Source: Candidatus Kuenenia stuttgartensis
Lineage (GTDB): Bacteria; Planctomycetota; Planctomycetia; Pirellulales; UBA1268
DNA: 49,853 nt
NCBI GenBank assembly: GCA_945883745.1
Contig: CAMCYH010000005.1
Span: 1-49,853, forward strand
Direction of reading: 5' to 3'
In this document: one piece after another, positions 8,063 to 17,560 of the stretch
How the letters are laid out: each line of letters starts with the position of its first letter
Numbering within the stretch: position 1 is the first letter of the stretch
The notes under the pieces: model-generated
Told to the model about the DNA's origin: nothing
The model's database searches: none
The model's input: the letters and a program-made list of their open reading frames with translations, nothing else
Program-made: the position numbers and the translations under genes

Positions 8063-9334
8063 TCAGTACTTCGGGAAGATGACCGGGGTCGGGAAACGGT
8101 CTTCCGGGTTGCTCCCGTCTCCGACGTACTCCTCGCGCGGCAGATTCACCACCGGCCAGCCCGCCGGACGGATGCGGACGACGCGGCCCGGCCGGATGCC
8201 CTCGATGATCAGGTCGGTCTCGAAGCGTATCTGGATGCCGCTGCTGCCGAGCGGGATATCACCGGCTGCCTGCGCGACGTCGAGGATGACACCCTTCGAG
8301 GCCATGTGGGCGGGGCCGTAGCTGCCGCCCGCGTGCTTGAGCGTGTTCTCGACGCCATTCATCGCCGCCTGCCCACCTTTCTGGAAATCGGCGTAGAGCG
8401 TCGGATCCATGCCTCCAAACAGGGTCGCGGTCACGGTCGCCCTGCCAAACTTCCCATACTCGACGGCGTCCACCCAAGCGGGCAGCCACCGGCTGCGGGC
8501 GAAGGCCTTGTGGGTTTCGGTCTGGCTCTCCGAGGCCCGCTGCATCGACGTGTCGTCCAGCCAGATGTCGGAGATATGGAAGCGGGTGAAGATCCCGTCC
8601 GGGGTCGGCTTCCAGCTGATGCCAAGCAGAACGGGACACCCCTCGAGCGATTTGTTCCCCTCGGCTGGCCAGGCGTTCTCAGCGACAAGCTCCGCAATCG
8701 ACAACTGCTCGCGGCCCCGCCAGATGCGGGTGGCGGCATCGAAGGTCATGGTCTCTTCGGCAGCCGTGCCATCGCCGCCCTCCTTCGGCTCGCGTCTGGC
8801 GACGATCAAGCCCGCTCGGTTTTTGATAGTCACTTCCTCGAGTTTCCAGACGAGCCCCTCGCGCCGGCAGTAACTGGGCTCGTCTTCCAGCAGCAGCACG
8901 TGATTCTCAGCGGGCGTGATGCCCTTGCCGCTGTAGCCGGAGGTCTTGTCGCGGCTGTCCACCGGCAGCACCGGGACGGCGGAGGTCTTGGGATCGGGGG
9001 GCAGGAAGGCACGCACGTGCATCACCGTGCCGAGCGGGACATCCCGAAGATCTGCAGGCGCGGCGTGGTACCGCACGATGCCGTAGGGCAGCATGGCGAA
9101 CGGGTGCGGCGGATTCCGGAAATACGTTCCTTCACCCTGCACGCGGAGGCTGCCGCGGCGGTTGGCGTGGTCGACGAAGACAAGCTCACCCCGATAGGCA
9201 TGCGCCTCGTTTACGGGCGGAAACCGTCCTGGCTCGGGTCGGAACGGCTCATCGGCCATGTTGACGGTGGCGATCAGCAGGGCGACCGCGAGGCTTGCCG
9301 ACGCGAGCCATCGTCTTCGAGGGCCGGCGTTCAT
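8063..9334 (-). CDS. secreted protein of unknown function, last gene of the DUF1592/DUF1552 operon
   Basis: A 423-residue protein with a clear signal peptide ([19 protein letters not shown]). No enzyme motif is recognised. The N-terminal part has a short beta-rich module ([19 protein letters not shown], then [10 protein letters not shown]) reminiscent of an OB-like fold. The rest contains alternating Trp/Tyr-rich strands ([20 protein letters not shown]). ATGA overlap with the preceding DUF1552 gene (9331-9334) shows translational coupling, so it probably acts with that secreted complex. Proteins of this kind appear restricted to planctomycetes, as far as can be recalled. The function is unknown. 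Confidence 0.6.
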   Translation of the reverse strand: MNAGPRRRWLASASLAVALLIATVNMADEPFRPEPGRFPPVNEAHAYRGELVFVDHANRRGSLRVQGEGTYFRNPPHPFAMLPYGIVRYHAAPADLRDVPLGTVMHVRAFLPPDPKTSAVPVLPVDSRDKTSGYSGKGITPAENHVLLLEDEPSYCRREGLVWKLEEVTIKNRAGLIVARREPKEGGDGTAAEETMTFDAATRIWRGREQLSIAELVAENAWPAEGNKSLEGCPVLLGISWKPTPDGIFTRFHISDIWLDDTSMQRASESQTETHKAFARSRWLPAWVDAVEYGKFGRATVTATLFGGMDPTLYADFQKGGQAAMNGVENTLKHAGGSYGPAHMASKGVILDVAQAAGDIPLGSSGIQIRFETDLIIEGIRPGRVVRIRPAGWPVVNLPREEYVGDGSNPEDRFPTPVIFPKY

Positions 9335-10701
9335 ACGTCGAGCACCCTGTTGCTGTCACCAAATCTGTCGGCCTCCACACCCATTTTCTGGGCCATGAGC
9401 AGCAGGAGGTTGCTCATGTGCGCATCCGGATTCAAGGGGCGACTGCAGATCGCGTAGTGTTCTCCCGGCTTGTCGAGCTGGTACCCCTTGCATTGCCCCG
9501 CAAAGTGCCCCTGGTTGAAGTCAACGTGGCTGCCGTGCCTCAGGCCCAGTCCGGAGCCGCCCGCGAGCACCAACGGCAGATTCGCATTGCCGTGACTGTG
9601 GCCGTAGGACATGCCGCTGCCGAAGAGCGCCATCGTCGTATCGAGGAGCGGCTTGCCATCGATGTCTTTGGTCTCCGCGAGCCTGGTGAGGAAGTAGCCG
9701 AACTGCTCGATGGCGAACGTGTCGTAGGCGGTGAGCTTTTCCATGTAGCCTGGATCACCGCCATGGTGGCTCAGTTGATGCCGCGACTCGGTGATCCCGA
9801 TCTCGGGAATCGCGATGGCGTCTCCCTCGCCGCCGAGGCTGAAAGTAGCCACGCGGGTAACATCGGTCTGGAAGGCCAGCACGATCAGGTCGTAGACCGT
9901 ACGGAAGTAGTCCCCCGCCATGGTCTTGGCGACGTCGCGGTTGGTGCGTGTGCGGTCGGCTGCGGAGACGGCCGGCAGCGGGGTATCGAGCCAGGCATCG
10001 GCCCGCCGCGTGCGGATTTCGGCCTCGCGGACGGAGGTCAGATAGTGGTCGAGCCGCCCCTTGTCCGCGTTGCCCATCCGCTGCTCGAGCCGGCGAACCT
10101 CGGCGAGGTTGGCATCGAGCACGCTCGCCTTGCGTCGCAGGGCCTTCCGCTGGACTGCCGTCCCACCCTTCGGGGCTTCGAACATCGTCGCGAAGATCTC
10201 GCTGCACCGACGCAGCGCCGGGAGCTGCACGCCGTCGGCGGTCCAGGCGAGTGACTCCTGCGTGATGGCGATCTCCAGCGACGGGTACCGCGTGTACTTC
10301 GCGGTGATCTCTGCCATCTTCTGGTCTACCGAGATCGTGTTGCGATCAGCGGGGCCGAGCTTTCCGCCGGTCAGCCAGACCTTGATGCAGTTGTGGTGAT
10401 GCCCGAGGCTTCCCGGATGATGCAGGCCGCTGATGGGCGTGATCACGTCACGGTGCTTCTCCAGCGGCTTGAGCGACCGCGAGAACTGATACTCCTTGCC
10501 GGGCGTGGTGATCTGGTAGTTGAGCGAATGGACACCGTTGGCGAGATAGATGAAGGCGCTCCGCTTCGGCGCCGTGGCGGGCACGTCAGCCGCATGGAGC
10601 GGCTTCATGCACTCGAGCATGGGCAGGGAGACGCAACTGCCCATGGCCCGCAGGGCGTGGCGGCGGTCGATCCGCCAGGACTGAGAGAGGAAGGTGGCCA
10701 T
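9331..10701 (-). CDS. DUF1552 family secreted protein
   Basis: A 456-residue protein. AAGGAG complementary to 10709-10714 lies seven bases from the ATG at 10701, which is preferred over the ATG at 10707. The N terminus, [12 protein letters not shown], is twin-arginine-like, suggesting Tat export of a folded, possibly metal-bound protein. Family features seen include [14 protein letters not shown], a helical RRLEQRMGN region, and [16 protein letters not shown] with a [13 protein letters not shown] tail. In planctomycetes DUF1552 is almost always paired with a DUF1592-type cytochrome, as here (20 bases downstream of it). The reaction is unknown. Confidence 0.88.
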   Translation of the reverse strand: MATFLSQSWRIDRRHALRAMGSCVSLPMLECMKPLHAADVPATAPKRSAFIYLANGVHSLNYQITTPGKEYQFSRSLKPLEKHRDVITPISGLHHPGSLGHHHNCIKVWLTGGKLGPADRNTISVDQKMAEITAKYTRYPSLEIAITQESLAWTADGVQLPALRRCSEIFATMFEAPKGGTAVQRKALRRKASVLDANLAEVRRLEQRMGNADKGRLDHYLTSVREAEIRTRRADAWLDTPLPAVSAADRTRTNRDVAKTMAGDYFRTVYDLIVLAFQTDVTRVATFSLGGEGDAIAIPEIGITESRHQLSHHGGDPGYMEKLTAYDTFAIEQFGYFLTRLAETKDIDGKPLLDTTMALFGSGMSYGHSHGNANLPLVLAGGSGLGLRHGSHVDFNQGHFAGQCKGYQLDKPGEHYAICSRPLNPDAHMSNLLLLMAQKMGVEADRFGDSNRVLDV

Positions 10702-10721
10702 GAACATGCTCCTTGAAGGGG

Positions 10722-13175
10722 TCAGCGGGTTCGCATCAGGTCGGAAAGGGCCACGGCGCGGACGATGTCCCTGACGCGGTAGTCGTGCTTCTTTGCGTCG
10801 GCGGCGATGGCCGTGATCTCGTCACGGTCGTCGATGGTGAGCACCCGACGCAGCGCGTAGGTGCAGAGATGCTCGATGAAGGCCCGCGCGACGGTGTCGC
10901 GGTCGGCGAGCAGGAGCCGCTTGAACTCCACGGGATCCTTGAACGCGCGGCCGTCCGGCAGCATCCCTGCGGGATTGATGGCGGGGTCCTCGCCGACTCC
11001 CGCGGGAACCTTCTCTCGAGTCCTCCACTGGCCGATGGCGTCGTAGTTGTCCCACGCGAGCCCCAGCGGGTCGATCTTCGCGTGGCAGGCGGCGCAGTTC
11101 GCGTCGCTCCGATGGGCTTCCAGCTTGTCGCGCAGGGTCGCCTTCGGGCTTTCCGGTGGGCTGGGCTCGATGGCGGGCACGTTGGCGGGCGGAGGCGGTG
11201 GCGTTCGGCCGAAGATCGTTTCGCTTACCCACACGCCCCGGTGCACCGGACGATGTCGCGTGCCGTCGGAGGTGAGGCCGAGCACCGCACCCATCGCGAG
11301 CAGGCCACCGCGATGATCCTCGCGTGTGAGCGCGACCCTTTGGAAGCCGTCGGTCTTCGGCTCCGGCAGGCCGTAGAAATCGCAGAGCCTGGCGTTGGCC
11401 ATCGTCCAGTCCGAGTCGATGAAGCCGTCGATCGGCAGATTCTGCGAGATCATCTGGCGGAAAAACTCGACCGGCTCAAAACGCATGCTTGTCTCGAGCC
11501 AGTCGTCATAGGTCGGGTAGAGCTTCTTGTCGGGCGGAAACATCCCCACGCGATGCAGCTGCAGCCACTGTCGCGAGAAGTCGTCGATGAACCGCTCAAG
11601 GCCGACGTCGGCCAGCATCCTCTCCACCTCCGCCTGGAGCCCGGGGCCGCTGAGCCTGCCGGCCCCGGCTGCCGAGAAGAGGGCGTCGTCGGGCATCGAA
11701 CTCCAGAGGAAATACGAAAGCCGTGAGGCCAGCTCCCAATCCGTGAGCCGCTCCCGGACCACGGGGTCGCCCTCGACGACATAGAGGAAGTTCCGCGACG
11801 TGAGCACGCCGGCAAGCGCGGTGCGGTAGGCCGCGGCGGTCGTCTCGCCCGCGTCGCGGTCCGCCCGGTAGCCCTGCAGGTAGTCGGCGAGTTCCTCGAA
11901 CTTCACCGGCCGCCGCCAGGCGCGTTCGGCGAAGCGGCGCAGATGCTCCGCCACCTGATCGGGTGTCGCATCGTCAGGGGGCAGCACATCCTTGCGGCGG
12001 GCTTTCTCCGCGTCGGTCTCGAGCGGTCCTTCCCATTCGATCCAGTCGAGGATGACGGTGGAGAAGATTCCGTTTCCTTCGCCGTCAAACATCTGCGGTG
12101 CGTTCGGATTCAGGAGCAGCGTCTCGCTCGAGTGCGTGAAGATGTGCCCACCCCGGCTGGAGAGCGCGTTGCGGAAGGCAGCGCCCGCCCTCCGGTCCAC
12201 GACGTTGGTGGCCACCACGCAGCATTCCAGTGACCGCGGCATCTCGAGAAAGACCTCCCGCTCGTAGACCTGCGGGCTGTCCTCCGGAGCCGTAATGTCG
12301 AGTTCGATCAGGCCATCCACGGTCTCCTCGCTGGTCCGCGTGCCGATGCTCAGGTGGGCCGGCTGGCCGCCCGGCGGTCGGATGCCGCTGGCCTGGAGCC
12401 GCATGCGATAAAGCCCGCTGTGTTCAGGGCCGGTCTTCCCGAACCAGTTGGCCGAGAAGGCGCTCTGCACGGTCCCGGGGAAGAGGAGATACCGCAGCGG
12501 CCGCTGAATGCCGAACCGATCGAGCGCCGCCTGCTGGGTTTTTCCGTCGCCGTAGCGCAGCTCGGTGGCGGTCTTCCGCACCATGCGTGCCTCGCCCGAC
12601 GCGGCGGGAAAGGCCCGGTCGAGCACGAGTTCCGCGGCATTGTAATAGCGGTCGACATGCGACGGTGACAGCGACAACTCGGAGCCGATCCGCTCGTAGC
12701 CGTGCCAGAGCGTGTCTTCATTCAGTTGCCCGGGCTTGGTCGGATCGTAGCGGACGCCGAGCAGGTCGTAGACGGTGTTTTGGTACTCCGTACGGCTGAG
12801 CCGATAATGCGTCACGGCGGGCCGCGCCGCCATCCGTGTTGCCCGGCCCTCCTTCAACCGTGCGTCGAGGCTCGTGACAAACGTCGCGATCTCGTCCTGC
12901 GTCGGGCGCGGCTCTGTATCCGGAGGCATCTCACCGGAGTTCACCCGCTCGAGGACCTCGGCCCAGCGGTGACTATCGGCGGCCGACTTGAAATCCTGCG
13001 ATAGCTGGTCGATGCGAAGCTCGCCTTCCTCGTCCTCAGGGCCATGACAGCGGCCGCAGTGCTTCACGAGAAACGGTTCGAACGGTTCGACAGTGTGGTC
13101 GCCAGCGGCGGGCATGCCGACGAGCGTGACGAGCAGCAGCAGCAGCGAGCGAAAGCGTGTGCCGGGAGTTCGCAT
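10722..13175 (-). CDS. planctomycete cytochrome c with DUF1587/1592/1588/1585 domains
   Basis: An 817-residue secreted protein. The start is taken at 13175, giving the signal peptide [20 protein letters not shown] single heme site C40-G-R-C43-H44 lies just after it, in the PSCyt1-type domain. Downstream are the DUF1587 region ([17 protein letters not shown]), DUF1595/1592 ([49 protein letters not shown]), DUF1588 ([25 protein letters not shown] with [12 protein letters not shown]) and the C-terminal DUF1585 ([20 protein letters not shown]). Such proteins are predicted periplasmic redox enzymes for polysaccharide or organic-matter breakdown. It heads the operon with the DUF1552 and 8063 genes. 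The second C-x2-CH (CAACH) may bind another heme. Confidence 0.88.
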   Translation of the reverse strand: MRTPGTRFRSLLLLLVTLVGMPAAGDHTVEPFEPFLVKHCGRCHGPEDEEGELRIDQLSQDFKSAADSHRWAEVLERVNSGEMPPDTEPRPTQDEIATFVTSLDARLKEGRATRMAARPAVTHYRLSRTEYQNTVYDLLGVRYDPTKPGQLNEDTLWHGYERIGSELSLSPSHVDRYYNAAELVLDRAFPAASGEARMVRKTATELRYGDGKTQQAALDRFGIQRPLRYLLFPGTVQSAFSANWFGKTGPEHSGLYRMRLQASGIRPPGGQPAHLSIGTRTSEETVDGLIELDITAPEDSPQVYEREVFLEMPRSLECCVVATNVVDRRAGAAFRNALSSRGGHIFTHSSETLLLNPNAPQMFDGEGNGIFSTVILDWIEWEGPLETDAEKARRKDVLPPDDATPDQVAEHLRRFAERAWRRPVKFEELADYLQGYRADRDAGETTAAAYRTALAGVLTSRNFLYVVEGDPVVRERLTDWELASRLSYFLWSSMPDDALFSAAGAGRLSGPGLQAEVERMLADVGLERFIDDFSRQWLQLHRVGMFPPDKKLYPTYDDWLETSMRFEPVEFFRQMISQNLPIDGFIDSDWTMANARLCDFYGLPEPKTDGFQRVALTREDHRGGLLAMGAVLGLTSDGTRHRPVHRGVWVSETIFGRTPPPPPANVPAIEPSPPESPKATLRDKLEAHRSDANCAACHAKIDPLGLAWDNYDAIGQWRTREKVPAGVGEDPAINPAGMLPDGRAFKDPVEFKRLLLADRDTVARAFIEHLCTYALRRVLTIDDRDEITAIAADAKKHDYRVRDIVRAVALSDLMRTR

Positions 13176-13379
13176 GTCCGTACTCAATTCGACAGGAGAA
13201 TCCCCGGAGAACGGAGCCGGTCCTCGAGGCTCGAGCAGTTTCCGACGTGGGTCGATGCCCGAATCGAGCATCGTCAGTTCTTCACGCGTCGCCTCGAAGG
13301 GTATGGCGTCGGGGCCACCGACTGCACTGTATCTTACGGTTCTTCGCTATGGCGGTCGACCGGAGGCTGGGCCGGTGGC
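13176..13379. other. 204-base divergence-free spacer between two minus-strand genes
   Basis: No gene is supported. It separates the DUF1592 operon start from the end of the SGNH/hydrolase fusion and probably holds the promoter of the cytochrome operon. No clear promoter element was recognised. Confidence 0.3.
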
Positions 13380-15749
13380 TCACTTGCCGAGCGGATGATC
13401 CTGTCGGCAGTCGGGGTCGGCGGGGACCGGTTCGCCAACGGCGTCCACAGGATGCGTGTAGAGGTATTTCCAGACCTCCTCGTAGAGCAGCCGGCCATCA
13501 GGCCCCTTCGGCGACGAGCCCCCGGGCTGCACCGCGCCGTGGGCCTTGTCGGCATTGCCGCCGACGTCGGCGGCCGACACGAGACTCCGCGAGTCGTGGT
13601 AGGGCGCGGCCACCTTGTCGACGTCCACGAGCGGCCCGTAGCGGTTCATGCCCAGCAGCTCCCACGAGCGGCAGTAGTGGTCGCCGGTCCAGCCCCCATC
13701 GAGCACGTGCGAGAATCCGAAGTAGCGGCTGCCGTCGGTGGCCGAGGGGAGCGACTGCCAGTCCTGGTCCTGGTCGCGCGGGCCGCAGAGCATCACGACG
13801 CGATCGACCTTCGTGTGCTTGGCGAACCGGGCCGCGGTGGTCGCGCCATGCGAGGCGCCGCTGATGATCACCTTCTCCCAGCGCACCTGCGCGCCGTCGC
13901 GCGAGAGAAACTGCTCCCACCGCCCCTGCGGATGCTCCTTCGCGAGCCAGCGGAGGAGCGCCCGCACTCGCTGCGTCATCCCGTCGGGCTTGGGGATGTC
14001 GATCTGGTCGCTCACGTCCTCCCCGAGCGCCGCCTCGAGCCGCACGTTGCCCCGGGCCATCCGGTCCTTCGGCGGCAGCTTCGCGAACCACTGGTTGGCG
14101 TAGTGCGGCTGCACGGCGTGGAGACCGTAGGAGTTGAGCCGCTGGAAGAGCCCCTCGTTGTAGTTCATGAGCCAGACGACGAGCCGGCCCCGCGGCGCGA
14201 CGCGGGTGTCGACGGTGGCGTGCTCGACGTCGGCCGGCTTGCCCCCCTTCTCAAAGACGAAATCGATCTCGGGATGGGGCTTGGCCCGCGGGTCGAGGAC
14301 GCTGGCCCGCGCCTGGAGGTGGTAGGCCTGCGGCTTCGGGTCGCGGTAGGCCGGCGGTGCCGGCTCGCGGTAGGCCGGCGTTGGTTCGGCTGCCTGCCGT
14401 ACCTCGCCGAGCACGAGCAGCGCCGCGGCATACCAGGTGCTCTCGGCGTATTTCTCCGGGTGCTTGGCGAGGTCGGGGCGATTCTGCTCGAAGAGGATCG
14501 TCGCCTTATCGGGGGCTTGCTGCTCGAGCGCGAAGGTCGCCCGGTGCGGTCCGGCGGGAAGATCACCCGCGGCGAGCTTCGCGATTCGCCAGTATGTGCA
14601 ATAGCCGTCGATCCGCGGCACGCTGCGGGCCTCGCGTTCGTCAACCTTCACCGACACCGTTCCCCCCCCCGGGCCGACCAGGTCGTAGACGGAGAGGTGG
14701 GTGCCGGTGAACGGCACCGTGAGGCGGGCGCCGGGCTCCGTGGCCTTCCAGAGCACCGGCATCCGCGCCGCGAACGACTTGGCCCGCTCGTCGTCGGCGG
14801 GGGTCACCTTCTTCCAGCCCCCCTCGAGCATGCTCTCGTCGATCGGCACGAGCCGGGCGTGCTCCCAGTTGTCGGCACGGAGCGGCGGGGGGAGCGGCGG
14901 GGCCGATGCGGCTGCCGGCGGCGACGCGGCCGCGATCTCAGCGAACGCCCTGCCGAAGATGTCGTCGTAGAGCCGGTGGCCCGTCTCGACGAGCGGGTGG
15001 ACGCCGTCGGTCGAGAAGACGAGGGGCACGGCGGCCGCGGCGGGCTTCTCCGGCTTCTCCCCCTTGAAGACGAGCGTGCCCGCGGCGATCCGCCGCACGA
15101 CCTCGACGCCGAAGTGCATGGAGGGTAAGCGGTAATGGTCGGCCACCAACTCCATCGCCGCCGCGGCCCGCGGACAATCCCCCTTCGTCAGCTCGGGCAG
15201 CAGGGGTTCGGAGAGCGTGTAGACGAAGCAGATGTCGGTGGCGGGATCGGCGCGGCGGATCTGCCGGACGATGCCCTCCATCGTGGCGACCACCCGCTCC
15301 GGCGGCGCTCCGGCGTCATTGACGGCGAACTCGATGAAGACGAGGTCGGGGCGGTGGGCGATCACGTCCTGCCCGACACGGAAGGCGCCGAGATCCGATC
15401 CGGTGCCGCCGATCGTGGCGTTCGTTTCGGTGAACCGCGCCTGCGGAAACCCGCTCCGTAGACGCTCGAGCGAGAAGACCCGCCAGCCCGGCGCAGCGGT
15501 GATGCTCCCGCCGAGGTAGGCCACCCGCACGTCACCGCCGGCGCGGGCCTTCGCCAGAAACCCTGGCAGGCCGCCGCGCGGCCGGCACTCGGCCGCGGCG
15601 ACTGCCGGCGACGGCGGCGCGGTGCCCTGGGCAGCAGCGTCGCCCCCGGCCGCTGCGAGCAGCAGGGCGAGCAGGCCCGGGAGCCAGATGGCGAGCCAGG
15701 CGTGGGACTTCGGCTGATAGTGCTGTGAGAGTCTCATGGGTCGATGCAT
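13380..15749 (-). CDS. secreted SGNH/GDSL hydrolase fused to an alpha/beta hydrolase domain
   Basis: A 789-residue protein with a signal peptide (about 18-40). Domain 1 (about 70-275) is an SGNH hydrolase: YLGGSITAAPGW (S82, block I), GGTGSDLG, EFAVNDAG (N144, block III) and DGVHP (Asp/His of block V). A beta-rich linker follows (about 300-450; FTGTHLSVYDLVGPGGG). Domain 2 (about 530-789) resembles secreted BPSS1187-type alpha/beta hydrolases, with WLMNYNEGLF, nucleophile motif GASHGAT near residue 630 and a late GDHYCRSW. SGNH enzymes in planctomycetes deacetylate polysaccharides. The fusion suggests two ester or acyl cleavages on one substrate. Which domain is active is not shown. Confidence 0.85.
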   Translation of the reverse strand: MHRPMRLSQHYQPKSHAWLAIWLPGLLALLLAAAGGDAAAQGTAPPSPAVAAAECRPRGGLPGFLAKARAGGDVRVAYLGGSITAAPGWRVFSLERLRSGFPQARFTETNATIGGTGSDLGAFRVGQDVIAHRPDLVFIEFAVNDAGAPPERVVATMEGIVRQIRRADPATDICFVYTLSEPLLPELTKGDCPRAAAAMELVADHYRLPSMHFGVEVVRRIAAGTLVFKGEKPEKPAAAAVPLVFSTDGVHPLVETGHRLYDDIFGRAFAEIAAASPPAAASAPPLPPPLRADNWEHARLVPIDESMLEGGWKKVTPADDERAKSFAARMPVLWKATEPGARLTVPFTGTHLSVYDLVGPGGGTVSVKVDEREARSVPRIDGYCTYWRIAKLAAGDLPAGPHRATFALEQQAPDKATILFEQNRPDLAKHPEKYAESTWYAAALLVLGEVRQAAEPTPAYREPAPPAYRDPKPQAYHLQARASVLDPRAKPHPEIDFVFEKGGKPADVEHATVDTRVAPRGRLVVWLMNYNEGLFQRLNSYGLHAVQPHYANQWFAKLPPKDRMARGNVRLEAALGEDVSDQIDIPKPDGMTQRVRALLRWLAKEHPQGRWEQFLSRDGAQVRWEKVIISGASHGATTAARFAKHTKVDRVVMLCGPRDQDQDWQSLPSATDGSRYFGFSHVLDGGWTGDHYCRSWELLGMNRYGPLVDVDKVAAPYHDSRSLVSAADVGGNADKAHGAVQPGGSSPKGPDGRLLYEEVWKYLYTHPVDAVGEPVPADPDCRQDHPLGK

Positions 15750-15860
15750 GCCGTTGACGGGGAGGGAGTACGGATTTATACATAAAGTTTTGGGGGCGAT
15801 GTTTTTTGGTTAAGGTTCTGCCCCGGATGTGACCATGTCGTTTTCTGAGAGGATCCGTCC

Positions 15861-16946
15861 ATGTCTATTTCTCATCCAGCCCAGCGATTCTCGCGAGCTT
15901 TCACGCTCGTCGAACTGCTCGTTGTGATCGCGATCATCGGCGTTCTTGTCGGGCTTCTTCTTCCGGCCGTCCAAGCTGCTCGCGAATCGGCTCGCCGCAT
16001 CGGCTGCTCAAACAATCTCAAACAACTTGGGCTCGCCGCGCACGGATTCCTGGAGGCCAACGAGGCGTTTCCCTCTTGGTACATCCACCCCAAAGCCGGA
16101 ACGTCGTGGAACAACTGGGAGAACACCAGCGGCTTCTACCTGATGTTGCCGTTCATGGAAGAAACCGTGCTGTTCGACCGCATGACCGAATGCATGGACG
16201 ACGCAAGTCCAGCAGTTTTGTACGGCCTACAGAGAACGAAATTGAAGGCGATGGACTGTCCCACGGATGGTGTGTACGAGGGCAATCAAGCCGAAGGCCC
16301 AGCCAACTATGGGTTTTCGACCGGTAGTTCCACGCATCTGGGGGGCGCCGGACTGGCAAACGCGAATGGATTCTCCCACCGTGATGGCGGAGGAGCGGCA
16401 TGGGACAACAAGCCCGGGGGCACAGGCCCGCGAACGGAGGCCCAACAGTACAAGGCGGGGTTCGGTCCGAAGGACTTCACGGATGGATTGTCGAAGACCA
16501 TCATGGCGTCCGAACTTCTGGCTGGTGACGGCACCACTGGGACCGCAGTTTTTCCCAGGAACTACAAACGCAATGTCACGCTTGCATCGATAGTCGACAG
16601 GAACTTTCCGACCGTAGCGGAACTCGATGCGAATGGCGCGGCCCTTCTTGGCGGCGGTGAATGGCGCGGCAACAACGGCAACCAGTGGGGTTGGAACGGC
16701 CATGGCAATTCGCTCGTAAATTGCGCCGCTCCGCCGAACTGGTCCTTTCCATCCGGAGGGAATGGCAATCCTGGAATGGCGTACGATGGCGGCGAGGGCT
16801 TTTTTCCTCCTCGAAGCCGTCATTATGGCGGGGTCAACGCTGCGTTTGGAGATGCGTCGACGGCATTCATCAGTGACGGAATTGCGACATTGACATTCCA
16901 GCGACTCGCAAATCGTAAAGACGGCCAGACAGCAGAACGGCCGTGA
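15861..16946 (+). CDS. DUF1559 type II pseudopilin
   Basis: A 361-residue planctomycete pilin-like protein. GAGAGGA at 15847-15853 lies seven bases before the ATG. The prepilin signal is short and positive ([15 protein letters not shown]), with the cleavage and methylation site at A|FTLVE and a hydrophobic helix [20 protein letters not shown]. The globular part has the family GFSTGSSTH and [13 protein letters not shown] segments. The C-terminal H-x-GG motif is [16 protein letters not shown], where most family members have F-x-DGS. It is followed 52 bases later by a small lipoprotein gene (16999). A weak GG-N10-GC pattern at 15807-15821 could be a sigma-54 site but deviates strongly from the consensus. 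Confidence 0.93.
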   Translation: MSISHPAQRFSRAFTLVELLVVIAIIGVLVGLLLPAVQAARESARRIGCSNNLKQLGLAAHGFLEANEAFPSWYIHPKAGTSWNNWENTSGFYLMLPFMEETVLFDRMTECMDDASPAVLYGLQRTKLKAMDCPTDGVYEGNQAEGPANYGFSTGSSTHLGGAGLANANGFSHRDGGGAAWDNKPGGTGPRTEAQQYKAGFGPKDFTDGLSKTIMASELLAGDGTTGTAVFPRNYKRNVTLASIVDRNFPTVAELDANGAALLGGGEWRGNNGNQWGWNGHGNSLVNCAAPPNWSFPSGGNGNPGMAYDGGEGFFPPRSRHYGGVNAAFGDASTAFISDGIATLTFQRLANRKDGQTAERP

Positions 16947-16998
16947 CCGCTTCACCCCACCTCCGCACGGCGATTTCAACGCACAATCCCTTGCTTCC

Positions 16999-17343
16999 AT
17001 GGTGCTCACCCACATGACACGGATCACTGACGCTGGCAGTTTGCTCAACGGTTCGATGCTCGCCCTGGCACTCGTGCTTGCGGGATGCAGTTCCGGCGTG
17101 GTTCAAGACCGAGTTTTAGAGTCGAAGCCGATGGATTCACTCGCCGCCGCTCGGGGCGTGCTGAGGAACTACGTCGATGGACAGCCCCTGGGCAGCGAAG
17201 CCATCGACTTCGACAGTCTCGTCGAGCAGGTGACACGAGTCGATCCCGACAAAGGTGATCGCCTGAAGACGTTTTTCGACAGGACCCGACGGACCGGCCG
17301 GCCGGACGCCAGCCAGGCGAAAAAACTTCTCAGCGAGTTCTAG
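16999..17343 (+). CDS. small lipoprotein paired with the DUF1559 pilin
   Basis: A 114-residue protein (start 16999, or 17014). The signal peptide ends in the lipobox LVLAGC, so the Cys would be lipidated. The mature part is about 85 residues of charged helices with a GQPLGSE motif and a KKLLSEF end. It resembles the lipoprotein at 34067 (shared GQP-x-GSE, VD-x-x-K-x-x-x-L-x-x-FFD). Both lie immediately downstream of a DUF1559 gene and upstream of a cytochrome gene. A pilin-associated or envelope-anchored partner is inferred; the biochemical role is unknown. Confidence 0.75.
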   Translation: MVLTHMTRITDAGSLLNGSMLALALVLAGCSSGVVQDRVLESKPMDSLAAARGVLRNYVDGQPLGSEAIDFDSLVEQVTRVDPDKGDRLKTFFDRTRRTGRPDASQAKKLLSEF

Positions 17344-17560
17344 ACCGCGGGCTATCAACTCCCTGCCGGGCGGAGCGTTCGGTGAGTGTGGTGACGCAAG
17401 CCTGCTCCCCGTCGTGTGTTCATATAGGCTAGGGCACTCCTGCTGGCACTCGATAACACGGTCAACTCGCACCAGTCGCCAAGCGGCGCGATGTCTGCCC
17501 AGCCGGCAGAAAACGCCGAGGGCAGCCTGATGGGGGTGGGGCGTCTTGTATAGTGACTCG

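Noticed and set aside
13044..15128. Long plus-strand open frame (694 codons) opposite the SGNH fusion gene
   Set aside because: Arg/Gly/Val-rich composition with no family resemblance, antisense to a gene with clear motifs; typical mirror frame of GC-rich DNA.
15807..15821. Sigma-54 promoter before the first DUF1559 gene
   Set aside because: GG and GC are at the correct spacing but most other consensus positions differ, so it was not called.
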